From the NCBI RefSeq assembly GCF_001306175.1, contig NZ_LGKN01000004.1:248001-312000 (forward strand): DNA of 64,000 nt, written 5' to 3'. A model generated the notes under the pieces. That model had not been told where the DNA came from. It did no database searches and worked only from the letters and a program-made list of their open reading frames with translations. Source of the stretch: Ardenticatena maritima. GTDB lineage: Bacteria; Chloroflexota; Anaerolineae; Ardenticatenales; Ardenticatenaceae. The position numbers and the translations under genes are program-made. This document shows positions 58,104-64,000 of the stretch, one piece after another; positions within the stretch are counted from its first letter, which is position 1, and every line of letters begins with the position of its first letter.

Positions 58104-58229
58104 CGAGGGGCTGCGTCAGTCTGGGCTTGCGACAGGCCGTACCACTGCGTGTTGCTGACAAGAGCGCACGGGGACACATGGGTCGGCGCACGCACTCTCC
58201 CTGTCTGCTGGCACCTCTCTCCGCACGCG

Positions 58230-58265
58230 GGGCGGGCTTCCGAAAGCCCGCCCTCCTCCTTTTTT
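58230..58265 (+). terminator. Terminator about 130 bp after the 76-aa gene
   Basis: 10-bp stem GGGCGGGCTT/AAGCCCGCCC, loop CCGA, then CTCCTCCTTTTTT. Confidence 0.8.
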
Positions 58266-58275
58266 GGACGATTGC

Positions 58276-58935
58276 TCACGAAGACCGTTTGAAGGCATAG
58301 CGCCCCTGGGTCGCCACGTCGAGCGCGTGCATGTCCTCCGGCGTGAGAACGCGCGGCGTCCCCACAGCATGCGCCAGGAGCATCATCCGGGCGGTGTCTT
58401 CCAGCACTTCCAGCCGCACGCGGGCTTTCGCCACACTTTCGCCCACCACCACAACGCCATGATTCTGCAACAGCACGGCCGGGCTTTCACGCAACGCCTC
58501 GGCGGTCGCCTGCGCCAATGCCGCCGTCGTCGGTGTAATGTACGGCACAAGCGGCACCTGCGCCCCCAAATGCAGATACGCGTCCGAAGTGAGGGGGGGC
58601 AACGGCCGCCCTAACGCGCCCCATGCGATGGCATAGGGGGGGTGCGCATGCACCACAACGCGCGCTTCGGGCCAAACGCGGTACGCCGCCACATGCAACT
58701 GCCACTCGCTGGACGGTTGCGCTGTATCGCTCAGGCGCTCGCCGTCGAGTGTCAGCGGCACCAGCGTCTCAGGCGTCAACGTATCCAGCGGTTGCCCCGT
58801 GGCGCTGATGAGCAAGCGGTCGCCCAGCCGAATACTCATGTTGCCACCACTGCCGCGTACCATTCCCGCCGCCACCATATCACGCCCCAAGCGGCACAAG
58901 GCTTCTATGGCTTCTCTTTGTTCCGCGTCTCCCAT
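58276..58935 (-). CDS. Class II aldolase/adducin family protein
   Basis: 219 aa, fuculose-1-phosphate aldolase-like. GSGGNMSIR phosphate-binding motif near the N-terminus, zinc ligands in VVHAHPP and QNHG, and an acidic Glu in SSEWQLH. Probably a sugar-phosphate aldolase, epimerase or methylthioribulose-type dehydratase; the substrate is open. It overlaps the small membrane gene by 31 bp. Confidence 0.87.
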   Translation of the reverse strand: MGDAEQREAIEALCRLGRDMVAAGMVRGSGGNMSIRLGDRLLISATGQPLDTLTPETLVPLTLDGERLSDTAQPSSEWQLHVAAYRVWPEARVVVHAHPPYAIAWGALGRPLPPLTSDAYLHLGAQVPLVPYITPTTAALAQATAEALRESPAVLLQNHGVVVVGESVAKARVRLEVLEDTARMMLLAHAVGTPRVLTPEDMHALDVATQGRYAFKRSS

Positions 58936-59174
58936 CGTTCTCGCTCCTTTTCACGTGGTTCTTGCCTGCGCCAGCGCGCCCATCCACGCAACGCCACATA
59001 CGCCATACCCCCATACACCAGCACATACCCGCCGTCGGTGAGCAGGTGCCACCACCACGTGGGGTCATCCCACGCGGTGTAGGTGTTCACCAAATGGTCG
59101 GCATGCAAAAAAAGCAAGACGCCCAGCCCAATGAGCAGGCTCACCGCCAGGTCGAGCATCGTTTGGCGTTGCAT
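58905..59174 (-). CDS. 89-aa membrane protein with two predicted helices
   Basis: From ATG 59174. Hydrophobic segments about 5-25 (LDLAVSLLIGLGVLLFLHA) and 46-65 (GGYVLVYGGMAYVAL) flank YTAWDDPTWWWHLLTD; the C-terminus is highly charged (RRQEPREKERERWETRNKEK). Function unknown. Overlap with the aldolase start suggests cotranscription. Confidence 0.65.
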   Translation of the reverse strand: MQRQTMLDLAVSLLIGLGVLLFLHADHLVNTYTAWDDPTWWWHLLTDGGYVLVYGGMAYVALRGWARWRRQEPREKERERWETRNKEKP

Positions 59175-59299
59175 GGCTCGCACGCTCCTCGCGTTGTGTG
59201 TGCACGCAGGCGGGCAAGTCCTACCCCGGCCGGCGTGCTTTGTCAAACCCAAGCACACAGTCCGACATGGGCGTTTTTGAGCGTTCTTACAAAAAACGA

Positions 59300-59328
59300 T
59301 TGCAATTTTACATGAAATCTTGTATACT
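59300..59328 (+). promoter_or_regulatory. Strong promoter of the AAA ATPase operon
   Basis: TTGCAA, 17 bp, TATACT inside an AT-rich stretch that is unusual for this GC-rich window. Confidence 0.72.
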
Positions 59329-59391
59329 TTTTTGTACTAAACGACTGAAAAGTGCCATCAGGTGGTCGGCGTGCGCTCAACACCTCATAAT

Positions 59392-60936
59392 ATGCATGCA
59401 GAACTCGAAACACTGATTCGCGCCAAATATCCCATTCTCTACATTTGGGCAACCGAAGAACGGCGCGTTGAGGATGTTTTGCGCGACATCGCCGCTCGCC
59501 GCCACAAACATCTGTATGGGTGGAGCATCACCGAAGGCGTGTTCGACCTCTCCACGGTCAAGCCTGTGCCGGTTGCGCCGCGCGTGCGCGAACCCCTGCA
59601 AGTGCTCGACTACGTGGATTCTTCCGACGACGCCGCCATCTTCGTGCTGAAAGATTTTCACCCGTTCATTGATTCGCAACGCTTCCCGCTCGAAACCGCC
59701 GCCACCGTGCGCCGCCTGCGCGACATCGCCACCACGCTCAAAGAAAGCCGCAAAACGCTCATCCTGCTTTCGCCCGTGGTGGTCTTGCCGCCGGAACTGG
59801 AAAAAGACATCACCTTGCTCGATTTTTCCCTGCCCACCCTGGACGACCTGGCGGCGGCGCTCGACCGTGTGTTGCGCAGCGCTCGTCAACAAGGTTCGCG
59901 CTTGCGGGCGCTTCACCTGAGCGATGAAGAACGCGAAGCGATTTTGCGCGCCAGCAGTGGGCTCACCTGCACCGAAGCCGAAAACGTCTTTGCCAAATCA
60001 CTCGTGCTCACCGGCACTATTGACATTGACATCATCAGCCGCGAAAAACAGCACATCATCCGCAAATCGCGGGTGCTCGAATACTTTGAACCCAACGCCG
60101 ACTTTTCACAGGTGGGCGGCATGGGCGAACTGAAAGAATGGCTGCGCAAACGCGCCCATGCGTTCAGTGAACGCGCCCGCGCGTTTGGGCTTCCTGAACC
60201 TCGCGGGCTTCTTCTGCTGGGGGTGCAAGGCAGCGGTAAAAGCCTCATGGCAAAAGCCATTGCCAGCCAGTGGCATTTGCCGCTCCTGCGGCTTGACATG
60301 GGGCGCATTTTCGGCGAACTTGTCGGCGCGTCGGAACACAACATCCGCCATGCGTTGCGTGTGGCTGAAAGCATTGCGCCTTGCGTCCTCTGGCTGGATG
60401 AACTCGAAAAAGGGCTGGCGGGGGCGCACGGTGGGCGTTCCGACGCCGGCACAGCGGCGCGTGTGTTCGCCACCTTTTTAACATGGATGCAAGAGAAAGA
60501 AGCGCCCGTTTTTGTTGTCGCCACATCCAACGACATTCGGCAACTGCCGCCCGAAACGTTGCGCAAAGGGCGCTTCGATGAAATTTTCTTCGTTGATTTG
60601 CCAACCGAAGAGGAACGCGCCGAAATTTGGGCGATTCATCTGCGCAAGCGCAACCGCAACCCGGACGATTTTGACATCGAGCGGCTCGCCGCCGATAGCG
60701 CCGATTTTAGCGGCGCCGAAATCGAGCAAGTGGTGATTAGTGCGCTCTACGATGCGTTCGACGATGGGCGCGACCTGCAAATGCACGATTTGTTGCGCAA
60801 TCTGACCAACACGGTACCGCTGGCGCACTCCATGCGCGACGAAATCAGCCGCCTGCGCGAATGGGCGCGCACGAACGCGCGCCCCGCCAGTAGTTGCGGG
60901 TGGCTGCAACCGTGGGAACTGGTTTCGGAATCGTAA
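59392..60936 (+). CDS. Ycf46-like AAA+ ATPase
   Basis: About 514 aa from ATG 59392 (GTG 59362 is an in-frame alternative; neither has a strong ribosome site). N-terminal domain about 1-230 begins [20 protein letters not shown], as in Ycf46-type proteins. A classic AAA+ core follows: Walker A GVQGSGKS, Walker [13 protein letters not shown], sensor FVVATSNDI and the arginine region [15 protein letters not shown]. Ycf46 relatives act as remodelling ATPases with unclear targets. Followed after 9 bp by a membrane protein gene. Confidence 0.85.
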   Translation: MHAELETLIRAKYPILYIWATEERRVEDVLRDIAARRHKHLYGWSITEGVFDLSTVKPVPVAPRVREPLQVLDYVDSSDDAAIFVLKDFHPFIDSQRFPLETAATVRRLRDIATTLKESRKTLILLSPVVVLPPELEKDITLLDFSLPTLDDLAAALDRVLRSARQQGSRLRALHLSDEEREAILRASSGLTCTEAENVFAKSLVLTGTIDIDIISREKQHIIRKSRVLEYFEPNADFSQVGGMGELKEWLRKRAHAFSERARAFGLPEPRGLLLLGVQGSGKSLMAKAIASQWHLPLLRLDMGRIFGELVGASEHNIRHALRVAESIAPCVLWLDELEKGLAGAHGGRSDAGTAARVFATFLTWMQEKEAPVFVVATSNDIRQLPPETLRKGRFDEIFFVDLPTEEERAEIWAIHLRKRNRNPDDFDIERLAADSADFSGAEIEQVVISALYDAFDDGRDLQMHDLLRNLTNTVPLAHSMRDEISRLREWARTNARPASSCGWLQPWELVSES

Positions 60937-60945
60937 GGAGCACAC

Positions 60946-61986
60946 ATGACGATGCACAGCATGACCCAAACGCTGCAAAACGGCTGGCAGACGCTCGCCC
61001 GCCTCTATCAAACCCACCGCACGCTGGTAGAGAACACGCTGCTCTCCGCCGCCATGACAACGCTGGTGGGGTTGATTCTGCACTACGAAGCCACTAGCAC
61101 CTACCCGCCGGAGTGGCTCACCGTTCTGCTCCTTGCGACGTTTGGGCTGGGCGTGCGCGCCCCCGCCTGGGGCTACGCCGCCGCCATCGCCGTGCTCGTG
61201 TGGCCGCTCTGGACGCTTTCCCCCTACCTCATGGCGCTCTTCCTGGCGGTCACTGTGCTGGGGCACATTCCCATCCTCGACAATCTGCCGTGGGCGCTGC
61301 TCATCGCCGCCATGCCGCTGCTGGCGCAAGGCTATCTCGCGGCGCTGGCGCCTCTCGCCGCAGGGGTGCTTGTCGGCGCGCAACAAGGGGCGCTGGTTGG
61401 GGCGCTCGCCGCGCTCTGGATGAAGGTGTTTGCGGGCATGGTGGGGCTGTCGCCCGATTTGCTCACCATCAACGAACGTGCTTTTGATGCGGCGGTGCTG
61501 GTTGAACGTTTCGGCAACGCCAATTCGCTGGAAACATTGCGCCTGCTGGTGGCGCCTTTCGCGGTGGACAGCACGGTTCTGCTGCTGCATGTGCTGCAAA
61601 TTGGCGCCTGGGCGCTGGCGGGCTACCTGGCGGGGCGCATACGGCAAAGTTTTCTGGCTGAACGCTCCCCCTGGCTGGCGGTGGGAAGCGCCGTTGGCGC
61701 AGGTGGATTGACGGCATGGGCGGGGTTCTACGCCTTGCCCATCTGGCTCGGGCTGGCGACGCCCGCGCTCATTCGCCAAACACCATGGACAACCCTGGGC
61801 ACACTGGGGGCGATGCTGCTGAGTGTGGCGCTCTATGCGCTGCTGCATACCTTACGCAAACCACCGACACCGCGCCGCGTTCACGTTCGCCGCGGCTGGT
61901 CGGCGCATGTGTCGCAACCCGCAACCGAAAGTCCCACACCCAACACTGCAGAAGAGGAAGACCTGATTATGATTGAGTTGGACTGA
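60946..61986 (+). CDS. Polytopic membrane protein of unknown function
   Basis: 346 aa, AAGGAG before ATG 60946. About seven to nine hydrophobic segments between residues 30 and 305, with a loop of charged residues at about 180-205, and a short soluble tail that turns acidic (AEEEDLIMIELD). No motif recognised. It sits between the AAA ATPase and the surface protein genes in one operon. Confidence 0.72.
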   Translation: MTMHSMTQTLQNGWQTLARLYQTHRTLVENTLLSAAMTTLVGLILHYEATSTYPPEWLTVLLLATFGLGVRAPAWGYAAAIAVLVWPLWTLSPYLMALFLAVTVLGHIPILDNLPWALLIAAMPLLAQGYLAALAPLAAGVLVGAQQGALVGALAALWMKVFAGMVGLSPDLLTINERAFDAAVLVERFGNANSLETLRLLVAPFAVDSTVLLLHVLQIGAWALAGYLAGRIRQSFLAERSPWLAVGSAVGAGGLTAWAGFYALPIWLGLATPALIRQTPWTTLGTLGAMLLSVALYALLHTLRKPPTPRRVHVRRGWSAHVSQPATESPTPNTAEEEDLIMIELD

Positions 61987-62002
61987 GAAGGCAGGTGATG
62001 AG

Positions 62003-63745
62003 ATGAACCAAACAACACCACGCACACACACACGTACCTATCGCCGACGCCGCACGAGTACCGGCTTGTCCTTGCCTTCGGTGCTCACCATGGCCGTTGG
62101 GCTGGGTGTGGTTGCCTTGCTGGTCGTTCTCTTCCCGCTCGATTGGGTGCGTGCCCCTACCGTCAACATGACAACAGACCAAACGGTCTTCTCGCCCAAT
62201 GGTGATGGGCAACTGGACGTGGTGACGGCCTTCTTTGAATTGTCGCAACCCGCCAACGTCACCGTCGAGGTACTGAATAGCGTCGGGCAACGTGTGCGGA
62301 CGCTGATGAATGAACAACCGCTCCAAGCGGGACAACACTCCTTTGCGTGGGACGGGCGCGATGAAGGCGGCTTCGTTGTGCCCGACGGTACGTACCGCTT
62401 GCGCATTATCGCCGCCGGCACGATGCGGTCGAGTGAAGAGAGCGAGCCCGTGACGGTGGACACCACCCCGCCGCCGCTCGTGCTGGCAAACATTGACAAG
62501 GAAATCGTCACGCGCGAAACATCCTTCACGCTGGAAGGCACCACTTCACCCGACGCCCTTGTCTGGCTGAACGATGAGCCGCAACCCATTGCGGTGAACC
62601 CGAACGGTGTGTTCCGCGTCGTGCGCCAACTTCCCGAAGGGACAACAACCTTCACGGTGCGCGCGGTGGACATCGCCGGCAATACCGCCACCTCAACGTT
62701 CGACGTGACGGTGCGCACAACGCCGCCCAACGTCACCATTCTGGAACCGCAACCCGAAGCCTGGTTGAACACCAACCCCGTCACGGTGCGCGGGCAAGCC
62801 CAACCGGGCGCGATTGTGACAGTCAACGGCAAGGAAGTTCCCATCAACGAAGATGGGCAATTCAGCGTGGACGTGGTGCTGGAAGAAGGCGATAACGCCA
62901 TCATCGTCGAAGCCCGCGACGAAGTGGGCAATGTGAGCCACATCGAGCAGATTGTCCACCTGCGCACGCAGGGACCCACCATCACCCTGACGAACCTGAC
63001 GGACGGGCTGAAAGTCTCCTCGCCCACGCTGCGCATTGCCGGCCAGGTTGATCCCGGCGCCTCGCTCATCATCAATGGGCAAGAAGTGCCTGTGGACAGC
63101 CGCGGCAATTTCAGCGCGTTGCTCACGTTCGCCGAAGGCGATAACCTCATCACACTCTCGGCGACCGACCGCGCCGGCAACACCACCACCATCCAACGCA
63201 TGGTGCGCTACACGCCCGCCGGCGTCAGCGGCGAAAGCCCCCTGGCAAGCCTGAACCTGCCCAACGACGTGGTGGCACAGCGCGTGCTGCTTGGGCTGGC
63301 ACTGCTGGTGCCCTTCTTCCTGCTGGTGGTGTACTGGATGCGCCCCTTGCACTTTTCCTTGTCGGTCGAAAACCCCGTCTTCTATCCCAACCGCCCCGAC
63401 GATTCGCGCCTGCTGGTGATGAACCTTGACCTGTCGCGTCCCGCCCGCGTCACCATCCGCGTGTACGACCAGATGGACAACCTGGTGGCCACGCTGGTTG
63501 AAAAACGCAAGCACCGCCGCGGCGACCACTTCCGCCTGTGGGACGGGCGCGATGAATACGGGAATGTGCTGCCAAGCGGCTCGTACCTGGTGGAAGCCAC
63601 GGCTGACACGCGGTTTACCACGGTGACCAGCGCCGTGTGGGTCTATGTGGATGCCACGCCGGTGATGCTGGGCACGGTTAGCCAGCAAGCCGACCGACAG
63701 GAGCATGCATACGTCGAAGGGGAAATTGTGGACACCGATATCTAG
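62003..63745 (+). CDS. Membrane-anchored surface protein with Ig-like domains
   Basis: 580 aa from ATG 62003. Basic N-terminus with RRRR, then a membrane helix (about 23-47). An FlgD-type Ig domain (FSPNGDGQLDVV...WDGRDEGGFVVPDGTYRL) is followed by three bacterial Ig-like repeats, each with a PGA-V-NG-x-V-P pattern. A second helix (about 425-447) and a second FlgD-like domain (HFRLWDGRDEYGNVLPSGSY) complete it. The central region is probably outside the cell. Last gene of the AAA operon. Confidence 0.85.
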   Translation: MNQTTPRTHTRTYRRRRTSTGLSLPSVLTMAVGLGVVALLVVLFPLDWVRAPTVNMTTDQTVFSPNGDGQLDVVTAFFELSQPANVTVEVLNSVGQRVRTLMNEQPLQAGQHSFAWDGRDEGGFVVPDGTYRLRIIAAGTMRSSEESEPVTVDTTPPPLVLANIDKEIVTRETSFTLEGTTSPDALVWLNDEPQPIAVNPNGVFRVVRQLPEGTTTFTVRAVDIAGNTATSTFDVTVRTTPPNVTILEPQPEAWLNTNPVTVRGQAQPGAIVTVNGKEVPINEDGQFSVDVVLEEGDNAIIVEARDEVGNVSHIEQIVHLRTQGPTITLTNLTDGLKVSSPTLRIAGQVDPGASLIINGQEVPVDSRGNFSALLTFAEGDNLITLSATDRAGNTTTIQRMVRYTPAGVSGESPLASLNLPNDVVAQRVLLGLALLVPFFLLVVYWMRPLHFSLSVENPVFYPNRPDDSRLLVMNLDLSRPARVTIRVYDQMDNLVATLVEKRKHRRGDHFRLWDGRDEYGNVLPSGSYLVEATADTRFTTVTSAVWVYVDATPVMLGTVSQQADRQEHAYVEGEIVDTDI

Positions 63746-63752
63746 CCGAGAC

Positions 63753-63804
63753 AAAAGAGACCTGGCGGACGCACCACGCGACAAGCCAGGTCTCTTTTCT
63801 TTTT
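63753..63804 (+). terminator. Terminator after the surface protein gene
   Basis: 14-bp stem AAAAGAGACCTGGC/GCCAGGTCTCTTTT with an 18-base loop and a T-rich tail. Confidence 0.85.
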
Positions 63805-63831
63805 GATGACAATGTTGCAGGGTGAAACACG

Positions 63832-64000
63832 ATGACCAGAAAAGCCTGGATTGAGATAATTCCCATTGAAGAAGCCGACGAACGCCTGGCGGCGGTGTAC
63901 GCCCAATGCGCCGACCCGCAAACCGGTGAGCCGGCGCATATCATGGCGATTCACAGCCTCAACCCCCAATCCATGCTCGACCACCGCAGCCTCTACAAAA
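63832..64000 (+). CDS. Peroxidase-related enzyme, carboxymuconolactone decarboxylase family (5' part)
   Basis: The first 56 codons only; the gene runs off the window. WIEIIPIEEADERLAAVYA followed by HIMAIHSLNPQSMLDHRSLY is the usual N-terminus of the AhpD-like peroxidase-related group; the catalytic CxxC would lie beyond the end. GGTG precedes the ATG weakly. Confidence 0.75.
   Translation, partial: MTRKAWIEIIPIEEADERLAAVYAQCADPQTGEPAHIMAIHSLNPQSMLDHRSLYK

Noticed and set aside
58104-58229. SRP (4.5S) RNA
   Set aside because: The conserved SRP apical-loop sequence (GGAAGCAGC type) is not present.

Overview
The window reads as chromosomal DNA of a thermophilic member of the Chloroflexota. 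Three things suggest this: the DUF5679-type zinc ribbon fused to TopA, the large SARP/STAND regulators, and a TtuA/TtuB-type tRNA 2-thiolation pair (in known cases making the heat-stabilising s2T54) next to a queuosine-salvage protein. An Ardenticatena-like lineage would fit, but that is a guess from gene content, not a database match. The DNA is GC-rich, so most long opposite-strand ORFs are shadows of real genes. No CRISPR array, insertion sequence, rRNA or tRNA was seen.

Layout. 1-13.5 kb (+): a partial gene, topA, a 46-aa membrane peptide, an Xaa-Pro peptidase operon running through a pseudo-receiver and an FAD oxidoreductase to aroQ, a SARP-ATPase regulator, a GNAT, an RmlD-like reductase and a GMC oxidoreductase. 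13.6-17.4 kb (-): hutU-hutG-hutI for histidine breakdown, without hutH. 17.6-21.4 kb (+): a polytopic membrane protein, then rplU-rpmA-rpmE and tdk behind a consensus promoter. 21.4-37.2 kb (-): ttuB-ttuA-qng1; then a long co-directional run holding a sugar isomerase, prs, a LOG-like protein, hisD, an M14 carboxypeptidase, a membrane protein, hisG, hisZ, a CDF transporter, a Nudix hydrolase, a glycosyltransferase and aspS.

37.4-53.4 kb (-) is the most remarkable part: a cellulose-utilisation island. In transcription order it holds an ECF-like sigma factor, a 172-aa sigma-neighbour protein, a TPR-CHAT caspase-like protease, a subtilase carrying CBM3 and CBM2 cellulose-binding modules, a GH5-CBM2 endoglucanase, a 1703-aa GH12-GH48-CBM2-CBM2-GH6 enzyme, and a GH9-CBM3-CBM2 cellulase. 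A two-block element (minus strand TGTATTTTT, N14-15, then a block like CTCTGT) lies upstream of all three cellulase genes and of the 172-aa/CHAT/subtilase operon. It is a candidate promoter for the ECF-like factor and would make the island one regulon. A MalT-like STAND regulator with a C-terminal SARP domain is divergent from the sigma gene.

53.7-64 kb: that STAND-SARP gene, a broken XRE regulator, an LMW tyrosine phosphatase, a small Cys-containing protein, a class II aldolase with a small membrane protein, an AAA+ ATPase/membrane protein/surface Ig-protein operon, and the start of a peroxidase-related (CMD family) gene cut by the window end.
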